A stretch of 64,000 bases of DNA from Hoeflea sp. GTDB lineage: Bacteria; Pseudomonadota; Alphaproteobacteria; Rhizobiales; Rhizobiaceae. The stretch's first letter is position 1; each line of letters opens with the position of its first letter. The stretch spans positions 1 through 64,000 of the forward strand of contig NZ_JACIYP010000016.1 in assembly GCF_014359905.1 (NCBI RefSeq), read 5' to 3'. Shown here piece by piece: positions 1 to 8,296 of this stretch. Both the position numbers and the translations under genes were made by a program. Below the pieces are notes generated by a model that was not told the DNA's origin, made no database searches, and saw only the letters and a list, made by a program, of their open reading frames with translations.

Positions 1-221
1 ATCAGCGGCACGCCGATCACCAGCACCAGGAGGCAGACCCGCGCCAGCGCGCCCTCACCCCGGCCGGCTGCGTGCAGGAACAACCACAAGCCGGCATAGC
101 CGCCGGCCACCACCAGCCCCGGCAGGAACAAGGCAAGCGCGCTGGCGCGCCAGACTCCCGGGCGGCGGGCTTCGCCCGTGCCATTGTCTTTGCGGTCCAT
201 CTGCGAATCGGCACTGCCCAT
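1..221 (-). CDS. N-terminal part of an integral membrane protein, cut by the window edge
   Basis: Reading the minus strand from an ATG at 219-221 gives an open frame that runs off the window after about 73 residues. A second in-frame ATG lies at 198-200. After a short polar N-terminus (MDRKDNGTGEARR) the chain has two hydrophobic stretches, around residues 25-47 and 58-72, so it looks like a polytopic inner-membrane protein. I do not recognise the family. It is divergent from the sugar dehydrogenase gene. The frame is supported by the membrane-like composition and by the lack of a better frame here. The true start is uncertain. Confidence 0.5.
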   Translation of the reverse strand, partial: MGSADSQMDRKDNGTGEARRPGVWRASALALFLPGLVVAGGYAGLWLFLHAAGRGEGALARVCLLVLVIGVPL

Positions 222-349
222 GACAGGCAAGTGTAGCCGGAATTTTGCCATCGTCATCGGTCAGGATGAGTCAGCTAAGCCTTTTAATGTGTCTTCAATG
301 CTCCATATCCATACTGGAGGGGAAAACCAGACTGCCAGAGGAGGTGACA

Positions 350-1513
350 ATGTCCCACACCCCAGTTCAAACGGGACGCATCATTGCAGTAATCTGCTTC
401 ACCATGGCTTTCATGATTACCGTCATAGGGTCGGTGGTGGCGCGCGACACGATTGCCACCCAGGAGGTGCCAATTGATGTCGAGGTTCTCGCCTCCGGCC
501 TTGATCACCCATGGGGAATCGAGCCGCTGCCGGATGGCGCGATGCTGGTCACCGAGCGCAGCGGCGCCCTGCGCCTGGTGCGCGATGGCGAAGTGTCGCC
601 GCCGATCTCCGGCGTGCCGGAAGTGGCGGCCCGCGGCCAGGGCGGACTGCTCGACATTGCGCTAGCCAATGATTTCGCCACCAGCCGCATCATCTTCCTG
701 AGCTACAGCGCTCGCGGCGACAATGGCATGGGAACCGCGATCGCCCGCGCCCGGCTCTCCGATGATGCAACCGCGCTCACCGATGTGCAGGAAATCTTCC
801 GGATGAACCGGTTTACCGACACGCGCCAGCATTTCGGCTCGCGCATCGCCGTGGCCGGAGACGGAAACCTGTTCTTCACGATCGGCGACCGGGGCCAGGG
901 CACACGGGCGCAGGATCCGAACGATCACGCGGGATCGGTGCTACGCATTGCAGCCGATGGCTCAATTCCCGCCGACAATCCTTTTGTGGATGGCGGCGGA
1001 GCCCCCGAGATCTGGTCAACCGGGCACCGCAATCCGCAGGGCCTCGACATCGACCCGAAGACCGGCGTGCTCTATGCCGTCGAACATGGCGCGCGCGGCG
1101 GCGACGAGGTCAATGTGCCCGAGGCGGGCCGCAACTACGGCTGGCCGGTGATCGCCTACGGCCGCCACTACAGCGGCGCGGAAATCGGCGTCGGCACCGC
1201 AGCCGATGGGATGGAGCAACCGATCCATTACTGGGATCCGTCGATCGCGCCGGGCGGCATGGCGGTGTACCGCGGCGCGATGTTTCCCGAATGGGATGGC
1301 GATCTGCTGGTGGCGGCGCTGAAATTCCAGTTGCTGGTCAGGCTTGACCTCGACAGCGAAACCGGCGAAGTGCTGGCGGAGGAACGGATGCTCAAGGGTG
1401 ATTACGGCCGGATCCGCGATGTCAGGATTGCCCCCGACGGCGCCGTGCTGCTGGTGACCGACGATGACAACGGCGCGATCCTGCGGGTGTCGCGAACCCC
1501 GGCCACCGACTGA
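350..1513 (+). CDS. PQQ-dependent sugar dehydrogenase (soluble glucose/aldose dehydrogenase family)
   Basis: A 387-residue secreted beta-propeller enzyme of the GSDH/YliI family, which oxidises aldose sugars in the periplasm using pyrroloquinoline quinone. The start at 350 is chosen because AGGAGGTGA precedes it by a few bases; an in-frame ATG at 245 has no such site. Residues 8-30 form a signal peptide ending in VVA. Family features follow in order: GLDHPWGIEPLPDG, FGSRIAVAGDGNLFFTIGDRG, HRNPQGLDIDPKTG, VEHGARGGDEVN, and a C-terminal LLVTDDDNGAILRV. Length is normal for the family. Whether the host makes PQQ cannot be told from this window, and the exact sugar is unknown. Confidence 0.85.
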   Translation: MSHTPVQTGRIIAVICFTMAFMITVIGSVVARDTIATQEVPIDVEVLASGLDHPWGIEPLPDGAMLVTERSGALRLVRDGEVSPPISGVPEVAARGQGGLLDIALANDFATSRIIFLSYSARGDNGMGTAIARARLSDDATALTDVQEIFRMNRFTDTRQHFGSRIAVAGDGNLFFTIGDRGQGTRAQDPNDHAGSVLRIAADGSIPADNPFVDGGGAPEIWSTGHRNPQGLDIDPKTGVLYAVEHGARGGDEVNVPEAGRNYGWPVIAYGRHYSGAEIGVGTAADGMEQPIHYWDPSIAPGGMAVYRGAMFPEWDGDLLVAALKFQLLVRLDLDSETGEVLAEERMLKGDYGRIRDVRIAPDGAVLLVTDDDNGAILRVSRTPATD

Positions 1514-1585
1514 GCCATCCGGCCCGGGTCCCTGCCTTGACCAATAGCGGTCCGGGATCGGGACGCTCACAGCTGGAGTATCAAG

Positions 1586-2077
1586 ATGATCAAGACCATC
1601 GCGCTGGTTCTTGTCTCTCTCATTGGAATTGTGCTTCTTGCCTTTGTCCTGATCGGCAGGGAACGAAGCTGGGAATGGATTGCCGGATCGCCGGACAGCG
1701 GCCAGCATGACTTCAGCACGGGCGCCAGGAGTGCGACGCCCAATGACGCGCTGGCTTGCACCGCCGGACTTTGCGAAAATCCCGATTTCGAAATTGCGGC
1801 CGTTGATGACGCCCCGCAGGTCGCCATCGAGCGGCTGTCGCAGCGGCTGCTGAAGATGGATGCGCTGGCCCGAAGAGTCGATGACCGCACCAATCCGGCC
1901 AAGGCGCGGTTCGTCACCCATTCATCGATGCTGCGGTTTCCCGATGTCATTCATCTCGAAGCCAGGCCCCTGCCCGACGGCCGCACCGGGCTGATGGCCT
2001 ATGCACGGGCACAGCTCGGGAAATCCGATCTCGGCAAGAACCGCGCCCGGCTCGAAGCCCTTTTCGCCGGGCGCTGA
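1586..2077 (+). CDS. DUF1499 family protein, membrane-anchored
   Basis: 163 residues with one N-terminal membrane segment (about 4-23) followed by a soluble DUF1499 domain. Family hallmarks are PNDALACTAGLC near residue 53, FVTHSSMLRFPDV near 108, and the C-terminal LPDGRTGLMAYARAQLGKSDLGKNRARLEAL. A GGAG ribosome site lies 7-8 bases before the ATG. The molecular function of DUF1499 is unknown; members are common in alphaproteobacteria as small envelope proteins. It follows the sugar dehydrogenase on the same strand after about 70 bases, so co-transcription is possible. Confidence 0.8.
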   Translation: MIKTIALVLVSLIGIVLLAFVLIGRERSWEWIAGSPDSGQHDFSTGARSATPNDALACTAGLCENPDFEIAAVDDAPQVAIERLSQRLLKMDALARRVDDRTNPAKARFVTHSSMLRFPDVIHLEARPLPDGRTGLMAYARAQLGKSDLGKNRARLEALFAGR

Positions 2078-2168
2078 GGTCCGGATCCGGCACCGCACCG
2101 GTCAGGCTTGCTAGCAGCCCGAACTGCTGCTAGCCGGTTCCCATCATTCCTCCAGTCCGGACCAGACC

Positions 2169-3053
2169 ATGCCGCGTCATCTCGCCAATCTGCTGCTGCT
2201 GCTCGCCGGCGCCATCTGGGGCGCGGGCTTTGTCGCGCAATCGACGGCCATGGACAGCATCGGTCCGTTCCTGTTCGTGGGCGCACGGTTCCTGGTGGCG
2301 GCCATCGTGCTGGCGCCCTTTGCCTGGCGCGAGTCCCGTCAGGCGCCGCATCCGGTGTCGCCGGCCCATCTGCGCGGCTTTGCGCTGATCGGACTGGCGC
2401 TGTTTCTGGCCATGGCCCTGCAACAGGTCGGCCTGACCATCACCAATGTGACGAATTCCGGCTTCCTGACCGGGCTCTATGTGGTGTTTGTTCCCTTCAT
2501 CTCGCTGTTGGCGCTGGGCCTGAAGCCGCATCCGGTGATCTGGCCTGCGGTGCTGATGACATTCATCGGGATCTGGATGCTGGCGGGCGGCAGCCTCGCC
2601 GATCTCAATGGCGGCGACCTGCTCACCATCGGCTGCGCCTTCATGTATGCCGTGCAGGTGATCCTGGTCGGCCGTTTCGTCGGGCCGAGCGGACGGCCGC
2701 TGACCCTGTCCTTCGTGCAGTTCGCCCTTGCCGCCGTGCTGGGCCTTGGCGTCGGACTGGCGACCGAGCCCGTGAGTGTTGCGGCCCTGACCGGAGCCCT
2801 GCCGGAAATCCTCTATGCCGGCGTGGTGGCGACCGGGCTTGCCTTCACCCTGCAGGTGATCGGCCAGCGCTATACCACCGCGCCGCAGGCTGCGATCTTT
2901 CTGTCGACGGAATCGCTGTTCGCCGCCCTGTTCGCAGCACTGTTGCTCGGCGAGCAGATTCCGGCGCTGGGCTATGCCGGCGGATTGCTGATCTTCCTCG
3001 CCATTCTGCTGGCCGAACTCGGCCCGATGGCGCGGCAGAGACCAGCCAGCTGA
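2169..3053 (+). CDS. DMT-superfamily transporter with two EamA domains
   Basis: 294 residues, about ten hydrophobic helices, arranged as two EamA repeats (roughly 5-135 and 150-285). This is the standard fold of drug/metabolite exporters in the inner membrane. Typical motifs are AIWGAGFVAQ near the N-terminus and the second-repeat run TGLAFTLQVIGQRYTTAPQ followed by STESLFAALFAALLLGEQ. The substrate cannot be read from sequence; family members export amino acids, metabolites or drugs. The Shine-Dalgarno sequence is weak, but the start gives the usual family N-terminus. Confidence 0.85.
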   Translation: MPRHLANLLLLLAGAIWGAGFVAQSTAMDSIGPFLFVGARFLVAAIVLAPFAWRESRQAPHPVSPAHLRGFALIGLALFLAMALQQVGLTITNVTNSGFLTGLYVVFVPFISLLALGLKPHPVIWPAVLMTFIGIWMLAGGSLADLNGGDLLTIGCAFMYAVQVILVGRFVGPSGRPLTLSFVQFALAAVLGLGVGLATEPVSVAALTGALPEILYAGVVATGLAFTLQVIGQRYTTAPQAAIFLSTESLFAALFAALLLGEQIPALGYAGGLLIFLAILLAELGPMARQRPAS

Positions 3054-3350
3054 GTGCTGTGAGCGCTTCAGGCTGGCGGTTGTGATCGCGGCAACGCCTC
3101 AGGAAAAGCCGCGGCCATAATCCGGGCGGAAAAGCGGCGGGGCCAAAGCCTTGCCCGCCAAGCAATCTTCAACCCCAGGACATGCAAGGCGCCAGGATCT
3201 GGTCGCGAATCCTCCCATTGTGGCTAGAATAAGTCATTGATATTGTTGTTTTTATTTACGCCATGTGATTTGCGCCGAGGCCTGGTCGCCACCTAGATTA
3301 CCCCTGCAAGCACCAATACCGGTGCGCAACCAACACAGGGAGATACCCCC

Positions 3351-3593
3351 ATGAAGACAATGATCCTCGCAGCAGCATCGGTCCTGGCAATGGCAGGCGC
3401 AGCCTTCGCAGCGGAAGTCGAAGGCGTGGTCACCAGCTATGATCCTGCGACCAGGATGATCGTGCTGGAAAGCGGTGAAACCTTCAGCCTCGCCGACGGC
3501 GTCGAACTCGACGGCCTTGTGCCTGGCGGCAAGGTGGTCATCACCTATGATGACGGCACCACCGACGCCACCGAGATCTCGATCGTCGAATAA
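3351..3593 (+). CDS. DUF1344 small periplasmic protein
   Basis: 80 residues. Residues 1-20 form a signal peptide (MKTMILAAASVLAMAGAAFA) and the remainder is a small all-beta domain of the DUF1344 type (AEVEGVVTSYDPATRMIVLESGETF). A GGGAGA ribosome site lies about 9 bases before the ATG. Function is unknown; the family is small, exported and restricted mainly to Rhizobiales. The roughly 300 bases upstream (3054-3350) contain no gene I can support and must hold its promoter. A strong stem-loop follows at 3603-3635. Confidence 0.8.
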   Translation: MKTMILAAASVLAMAGAAFAAEVEGVVTSYDPATRMIVLESGETFSLADGVELDGLVPGGKVVITYDDGTTDATEISIVE

Positions 3594-3602
3594 TTGCAGG
3601 AA

Positions 3603-3635
3603 CCTGGCCGGATTGCGCAGAGCGATCCGGCCAGG
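3603..3635 (+). terminator. Stem-loop after the DUF1344 gene
   Basis: CCTGGCCGGAT (3603-3613) and ATCCGGCCAGG (3625-3635) are perfect reverse complements separated by 11 bases. It starts ten bases after the stop codon. There is no T-run downstream, so it is a weak intrinsic terminator or an mRNA-stabilising hairpin. Confidence 0.5.
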
Positions 3636-3961
3636 CTTGATCGATGAACCGGGCAGCCGTGCACAAACTTTTGCTTGCCAATTTCCAACAAAACAATCAT
3701 CTTTTAGCGGTTCGGGCAATTTGCGAACACGGGAAGACCAGAAACATGCGCGCCGAAGCCGCACAAAAAAAACTTCGGACGACTGGGATGAAAGCCCCCC
3801 GCGCCGCACGGTGTATCGGGGTAAAGTCGTTAAAATCAGGACCTTTCCAAACACTTCAAGAACTGCCTGCCATAACCCCCGCGCCAATGCGGGATATGAC
3901 ATGATGCTCGCCGACCGGAAATCCGTCTGGAAACCGGGAGGCAATCAAAGGACCTGACAGC
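3636..3961 (+). promoter_or_regulatory. Gene-free stretch upstream of the cold-shock gene, probable promoter and leader
   Basis: About 325 bases between the hairpin after DUF1344 and the cold-shock start codon hold no convincing gene. The segment is richer in A and T than its surroundings, including a run of eight A at about 3765-3773. Cold-shock genes often have long structured leaders, so this is the natural place for one, but I could not fix a promoter or fold it. A ribosome site AAAGGA sits about 9 bases before the ATG. Confidence 0.3.
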
Positions 3962-4174
3962 ATGGCCGAAACTGGTACCGTAAAATTCTTCAACGTCGAC
4001 AAGGGCTTCGGCTTCATCAAGCCGGACAATGGCGGAGCGGACATCTTTGTTCACATCTCCGCAGTGCAGGCCTCGGGAATGACCGGGCTTGAGGAGAACC
4101 AGAAGGTTGCCTTCGACACCGAGCCGGATCGCCGCGGCAAGGGACCGAAAGCCGTCAATCTGCGCCTCGCCTGA
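3962..4174 (+). CDS. Cold-shock protein, CspA family
   Basis: A 70-residue single cold-shock domain, an OB-fold that binds single-stranded nucleic acid and melts RNA structure. The N-terminus (MAETGTVKFFNVDKGFGFIKPD) contains RNP1 (KGFGFIKPD, about 15-23), and DIFVHISAV (about 28-36) is RNP2. Length matches the family. AAAGGA precedes the start. The gene stands alone between a long leader region and a clear terminator, so it is monocistronic. Whether it is cold-induced or constitutive cannot be decided here, since alphaproteobacteria carry several paralogues. Confidence 0.93.
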   Translation: MAETGTVKFFNVDKGFGFIKPDNGGADIFVHISAVQASGMTGLEENQKVAFDTEPDRRGKGPKAVNLRLA

Positions 4175-4205
4175 CCGGGCAACGGAGCGGAATGGATGAA
4201 ACGGA

Positions 4206-4234
4206 GCCCGGCGGTCCAAAATCGCCGGGCTTTT
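4206..4234 (+). terminator. Rho-independent terminator of the cold-shock gene
   Basis: GCCCGGCG (4206-4213) pairs perfectly with CGCCGGGC (4223-4230) across a 9-base loop and is followed directly by TTTT. It lies about 30 bases after the cold-shock stop codon. Confidence 0.85.
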
Positions 4235-4383
4235 CCATGGAATACACCCGGACGTCCGATTTTCGCCTGATTGGTGGAGTTAATAGTTTGTTCAGGTGCC
4301 GTTCAGTTTCGGCCATATAGATTTGTTGCATGCCGGAAATACACCGGCGCCAAACACATCCGTCATCCGGAGAGGACACTTCG

Positions 4384-4875
4384 ATGAACAAATTCGCCAA
4401 AAAGTTCGTTGTTACGATGCTTGCCGCCGCAACCGCCTTCGGGTTCATGACGCCGACCTTGGCAAGCGCCGGCGAAAGCGGCAGCTGGGCACAGGAACGA
4501 AGAGAAGAGCGTGCCAACAACTACCTCTACAATCGTGACTCATACCGTCACAACTACCGCGGCACCCGACACGTCTATCGCCACCACGACAACAGGCGAT
4601 ACATCTATCGTGACCGCCGCAACAATGACGCCATCGCCCTGGGCATCATCGGCCTCGGCGCTGCGGCAATCATCGGCGGCGCTATCGCCAACAGCAACAA
4701 CAACCCGCGGGTGATCTACCGGCAGCCGCACACGCCACGCAACGTCAGCGGCAGCTATGAGCCCTGGTCCCGTTCCTGGATGCGCTATTGCTCCAACAAA
4801 TACCGCTCCTTCAATCCCTCGACCGGCACCTATCGCGGCTATGACGGACGCGACCACTTCTGCGTCGTCAACTGA
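4384..4875 (+). CDS. BA14K family protein
   Basis: 163 residues. The start at 4384 is chosen because GGAGAGGA lies just upstream and the product then begins with a signal peptide (MNKFAKKFVVTMLAAATAFG, cleaved near LASA). The middle is rich in Arg, Tyr, His and Asn (RHNYRGTRHVYRHHDNRR), followed by a hydrophobic segment (IALGIIGLGAAAIIGGAIA). The C-terminus WMRYCSNKYRSFNPSTGTY...GRDHFC is the BA14K signature first described for an immunoreactive Brucella protein. Function in the envelope is unknown. The product is probably periplasmic or membrane-attached. Confidence 0.85.
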   Translation: MNKFAKKFVVTMLAAATAFGFMTPTLASAGESGSWAQERREERANNYLYNRDSYRHNYRGTRHVYRHHDNRRYIYRDRRNNDAIALGIIGLGAAAIIGGAIANSNNNPRVIYRQPHTPRNVSGSYEPWSRSWMRYCSNKYRSFNPSTGTYRGYDGRDHFCVVN

Positions 4876-4910
4876 GCAGGGCCAGAGCGCGCCAGCGCTT
4901 TGAACCAACC

Positions 4911-4943
4911 AAACCGGCCTCGCCCAGCGACGGCCGGTTTTTT
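4911..4943 (+). terminator. Rho-independent terminator after the BA14K gene
   Basis: AAACCGGCC (4911-4919) pairs with GGCCGGTTT (4932-4940) around a 12-base loop and continues into a T-run ending at 4943. The interval from here to 5201 (about 260 bases) contains no gene I can support. Confidence 0.9.
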
Positions 4944-5201
4944 CATGCCGCCGCTCTGCGGGCCAGGCCACGCAGTGACAGATGAAGCCCAAACGGCGAG
5001 ACCGTGGTGAGGTGACACTCTGTCGCGCCGAAACAGAGCCAGAAGCTGATCAATGCACTGGCAAGCCCATTTTTGGCGCTGCGCCTTTCACGAGAGATTA
5101 AACGTTTGGACTTATTTGACGGAGCCGAACACAGCAGGTTCGTCTGGCAAGACATTGAAACTGCACCTGTTCACGCCCAGAAAAACCGGCTCTCGTTTCC
5201 T

Positions 5202-5600
5202 CGCTCTGCAAGAGCGGCTGCGGCCAAGGAGATCAAGAGCCAGATCTCCAACTCCTCCGGTCAGGTCCAGAACGGCGTGCAGCTGGTTGGCCAGGCTGGC
5301 GAGGCGCTGAAGCGGATCTCCGACCAGATCAAGGCGGCAAATGAGATTGTCACGAAGATCGCCCATTCGGCTTCCGAACAGGACACGACCTTGAGCAGCA
5401 TCTCGTCCTCCATGAATCAGCTCGACGTCGTCACACAGCAGAATGCCGCCATGGCCGAAGAGACGACGGCTTCGGCCGAAGTGCTGGCCACCGACACCGA
5501 AGGCCTGCTGGAACTGATCCGCAAGTTCAAGGTGTCAACGAGCGCCGCACCCGAGCACGACCTCAGGCGGATGGCCCAGACCCTGCGCCGCGCCAGCTGA
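5202..5600 (+). pseudogene. 5'-truncated remnant of a methyl-accepting chemotaxis protein
   Basis: The frame ending at 5600 encodes only the C-terminal descending part of an MCP signalling domain: KEIKSQISNSSGQVQNGVQL, SEQDTTLSSISSSMNQLDVV, TQQNAAMAEETTASAEVLA. The hairpin tip that binds CheA/CheW (normally EIAFQTNLLALNAGVEAARAG), the HAMP domain, the sensor domain and the membrane segments are absent. Homology starts near RSARAAAAKEIK; the residues before it in the same frame (from 5073) look unrelated to MCPs. No MCP-like sequence lies upstream. It cannot signal as a normal receptor, so I call it a deletion remnant, although the surviving frame is still open. A terminator follows. Confidence 0.75.
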
Positions 5601-5616
5601 CCGGCAACATTGAAGC

Positions 5617-5649
5617 AAAGGCCGCCGCGGGACATCGCGGCGGCCTTTT
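5617..5649. terminator. Rho-independent terminator between the MCP remnant and the MBL gene
   Basis: AAAGGCCGCCGCG (5617-5629) pairs with CGCGGCGGCCTTT (5636-5648) around a 6-base loop and ends in TTTT on the plus strand. The AAA on the left arm gives a short T-run on the minus strand, so it may also serve the convergent MBL-fold gene. Confidence 0.85.
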
Positions 5650-5672
5650 CGCGTTCCGTCCCGAGTGCAGCC

Positions 5673-6320
5673 TTACAGACCCTTCAGGAACGGGTTGGTG
5701 CGGCGTTCAACGCCGATCTTGCTGCCCGGGCCGTGGCCGCAGATGAAGCCGGTCTCATCGCCGAGCGGAAACACCTTGTCGCGGATCGAATTGAGCAACG
5801 TCTGGTGGTCGCCGCCGGGAAGATCGGTGCGCCCGATCGAGCCCGCAAACAGCACGTCGCCCAGATGCGCGAAGCCTTCGGCGCGATTGTAGAAGATCAC
5901 ATGGCCCGGCGCGTGGCCGGGGGTGTGAAAGACTTCGAACTCATAGGCGCCGAACGACACCCTGTCGCCGTCCTTGAGCCATCGGTCCGGCACGACATTG
6001 CGCGCATCCATCTCGAGCCCGAACATCTTCGCCTGTTCTTCGAGGCCTGACAGCAGCGGCAGGTCGGCCTCATGCGGGCCGATGATCGGAAGCCGGAGTT
6101 TTTCACGCAGTTCGTCAGCCCCGCCGGCATGGTCGATATGGCCGTGGGTCAGCCAGATCGCCTCGATGGTCAGGTCGTTCTCGGCGATGGTCTGCAGGAT
6201 CACATCGACATCGCCGCCGGGATCGATGACGACGCCCGATTTCGTGTCCTGATCGAACAGCACCGTGCAGTTTTGCTGGAATGGCGTGACGGGAATGATG
6301 CCCGCGCGCAGATCGCCCAT
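5673..6320 (-). CDS. MBL-fold metallo-hydrolase, glyoxalase II-like (YcbL type)
   Basis: 215 residues of the metallo-beta-lactamase fold. The zinc-site motif THGHIDHAGG lies near residues 58-67, a further ligand pattern is FHTPGHAPGHV near 132, and GDVLFAGSIGRTDLPGGD and ICGHGPGSKIG follow. This spacing fits the small glyoxalase II-like/YcbL group that hydrolyses thioesters such as S-lactoylglutathione. There is no C-terminal substrate-binding domain of classical GloB, so the true substrate may differ. It is convergent with the MCP remnant and shares its terminator. Confidence 0.8.
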   Translation of the reverse strand: MGDLRAGIIPVTPFQQNCTVLFDQDTKSGVVIDPGGDVDVILQTIAENDLTIEAIWLTHGHIDHAGGADELREKLRLPIIGPHEADLPLLSGLEEQAKMFGLEMDARNVVPDRWLKDGDRVSFGAYEFEVFHTPGHAPGHVIFYNRAEGFAHLGDVLFAGSIGRTDLPGGDHQTLLNSIRDKVFPLGDETGFICGHGPGSKIGVERRTNPFLKGL

Positions 6321-6495
6321 GATGTGTATCCCTGTTTGCCGTTTCAGGGCCGGCAGGCTGAAGCCGCCAGCGCGTGTTGTCCCTGTCCTATCCCAAACTC
6401 ATTCAAAGCTGAACCGGTTAGACGCAGCCTGCGGTAAAATGCCTGTTCCGCCGGCCCGTCTGCCGGCGACAATGCGGCTGAGCCCCATCCGAGCC

Positions 6496-6954
6496 TCAGA
6501 CCGGCAAACCGCCCCCCTCTTTCAAGGTGTCGAGCACGATCGCCGTCTTGACGTGCTGCACCGATTCATGCGGCAGCAGCACGTCGCTGACAAAGGCCGA
6601 CAGCGAGCGCAGGTCAGGCGTGACCACCTTGATGATGTAGTCCATCTCGCCCGTCAGCGAATAGGCTTCGAGCACCTCCGGCAGGCTGCCGATCAGCCGG
6701 GCAAAGCGCTGGGCGTTGTCGCGATTGTGGGTGGCGAGCGTCACCGTGATCAGGTTGACGATGCCGATGCCGAGCTTCTCGCGGTCAAGATCGGCGCGGT
6801 AACCCTTGATGTAGCCGTCCTGCTCGAGCCGCGTGCGCCTGCGCGAGCATTGCGACGCCGACAGGTTGACACTCTGCGACAGCTCATTGTTGGTGAGCCG
6901 CCCATCCTGCTGCAGCAGGCGGAGCAGCTTGCGGTCGAATTCATCCAGATGCAC
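6496..6954 (-). CDS. Lrp/AsnC family transcriptional regulator
   Basis: 152 residues if the GTG at 6954 is used. GGGGAG lies about 8 bases upstream of this GTG and the product then begins in the usual family way (VHLDEFDRKLLRLLQQDGRL); an in-frame ATG at 7059 would add an unlikely tail. The N-terminal HTH is NELSQSVNLSASQCSRRRTRLEQ (about 21-43) and the rest is the RAM effector domain, with a family-typical TGEMDYIIKVVTPDL. It is divergent from hppD, so control of tyrosine/phenylalanine breakdown in response to an aromatic amino acid is a good guess, not shown by sequence. Confidence 0.85.
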   Translation of the reverse strand: MHLDEFDRKLLRLLQQDGRLTNNELSQSVNLSASQCSRRRTRLEQDGYIKGYRADLDREKLGIGIVNLITVTLATHNRDNAQRFARLIGSLPEVLEAYSLTGEMDYIIKVVTPDLRSLSAFVSDVLLPHESVQHVKTAIVLDTLKEGGGLPV

Positions 6955-7113
6955 GGTTCTTACTCCCCAGATGCCAGTTCCGCAATATTCATGCATCAAC
7001 CAGGTCTCACGCGCGATCAATGCATGCACCTTGCAGCAACTATGCTCCATCATGCGCATCAGTCAACCAGCGCGGGCGATGATGATCCGCGCGGACGAAA
7101 GAGGAGAGACAAG
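6955..7113. promoter_or_regulatory. Divergent control region between the Lrp regulator and hppD
   Basis: 159 bases that must carry both promoters. Repeated ATGCATCA-like elements occur: TGCATCAACCAGG near 6992, the palindrome TGCATGCA near 7020, and GCGCATCAGTCAACCAG near 7055. Related spaced half-sites are typical of Lrp/AsnC operators, but no consensus is known to me for this protein. Confidence 0.35.
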
Positions 7114-8223
7114 ATGGGCCCCTTCCCCCACGATGCGCCACGCGCCACCATATCGGACGACAACCCGGCCGGCACCAACGGCTTCGAATTCGTCGAATTC
7201 GCCCATCCCGATCCGGAAGCGCTGGAAGCCCTGTTCGCCCGCATGGGCTACGAGGCCGTGGCGCGTCACCGCGACAAGGCGATCACGGTCTGGCGGCAGG
7301 GCGACATCAACTACATCCTCAACGCCGAAAAGGGCTCGTTCGCCGACCGTTTTGTCCAGACCCACGGCCCCTGCGCGCCGTCGATGGCCTGGCGGGTGGC
7401 CGACGCGAAGAAGGCGCTGGCCCATGCGGTCTCGAAAGGCGCCGAGGAATACACCGGCGACGACAAGACGCTGGATGTCCCGGCCATCGTCGGCATCGGC
7501 GGATCGCTGCTTTATTTCGTCGACACCTGGGGCGACCAGGGCTCAGTCTATGACGCGGAGTTCGAGTGGCTCGGCGAGCGCGACCCCAGGCCCGAGGGCG
7601 CAGGCTTCTATTATCTCGACCACCTGACCCACAATGTCATTCGCGGCAACATGGACAAATGGTGGGATTTTTATCGCGACCTGTTCAACTTCAAGCAGAT
7701 CCATTTCTTCGACATCGAGGGCAAGCTGACGGGACTCGTCTCGCGCGCCATCACCTCGCCCTGCGGCCGGATCCGCATCCCGTTGAACGAATCCACCGAC
7801 GACAGGAGCCAGATCGAGGAGTTCCTGCGGAAATACAACGGCGAAGGCATCCAGCACATCGCGGTCGGCACCGACGACATCTATGCCGGCACCGACTGGA
7901 TTGCCGACAAGGGCGTCAAGTTCATGCCCGGCCCGCCCGATACCTATTACGAACAGTCGAAAACCCGGGTGCACGGCCATGACGAGCCGATCGAGAAGCT
8001 CAAGAAGCATGGCATCCTGATCGATGGCGAAGGCGTGATCGACGGCGGCATGACCAAGATCCTGCTGCAGGTGTTCTCCAAGACCGTGATCGGGCCGATC
8101 TTCTTCGAATTCATCCAGCGTAAGGGCGACGAAGGCTTCGGCGAGGGCAATTTCCGCGCCTTGTTCGAATCCATCGAGGAAGACCAGATCCGCCGCGGCG
8201 TGTTCAACGACGCCGCCGAATAA
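7114..8223 (+). CDS. hppD: 4-hydroxyphenylpyruvate dioxygenase
   Basis: 369 residues. Converts 4-hydroxyphenylpyruvate and oxygen to homogentisate, the committed step of tyrosine and phenylalanine catabolism. The start at 7114 follows GAGGAGAGAC and gives the normal length; the longer open frame upstream covers the divergent Lrp gene and is not coding. Two VOC-type halves are present. The iron ligands are visible: His170 in YLDHLTHNV, His248 in GIQHIAVG and Glu332 in GPIFFEFIQRKGDEGFGEGN. The C-terminal NFRALFESIEEDQIRRG is family-typical. A bidirectional terminator follows, so the gene is monocistronic. Confidence 0.96.
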   Translation: MGPFPHDAPRATISDDNPAGTNGFEFVEFAHPDPEALEALFARMGYEAVARHRDKAITVWRQGDINYILNAEKGSFADRFVQTHGPCAPSMAWRVADAKKALAHAVSKGAEEYTGDDKTLDVPAIVGIGGSLLYFVDTWGDQGSVYDAEFEWLGERDPRPEGAGFYYLDHLTHNVIRGNMDKWWDFYRDLFNFKQIHFFDIEGKLTGLVSRAITSPCGRIRIPLNESTDDRSQIEEFLRKYNGEGIQHIAVGTDDIYAGTDWIADKGVKFMPGPPDTYYEQSKTRVHGHDEPIEKLKKHGILIDGEGVIDGGMTKILLQVFSKTVIGPIFFEFIQRKGDEGFGEGNFRALFESIEEDQIRRGVFNDAAE

Positions 8224-8241
8224 GGCGGTCAGCCATTAAAC

Positions 8242-8278
8242 AAAAAAAGGCGGCGGTCCTTCCGGAGCGCCGCCTTTT
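8242..8278. terminator. Bidirectional terminator between hppD and ilvE
   Basis: AAAAGGCGGCG (8245-8255) is the reverse complement of CGCCGCCTTTT (8268-8278), with a 12-base loop. The run of seven A at 8242-8248 and the TTTT give T-runs for both converging transcripts. Confidence 0.92.
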
Positions 8279-8296
8279 CATGGTGTTCGGTGAAGA

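Noticed and set aside
6265-7113. In-frame extension of hppD by 283 codons upstream.
   Set aside because: It covers the divergent Lrp gene, lacks a ribosome site, and HPPD is complete from 7114.
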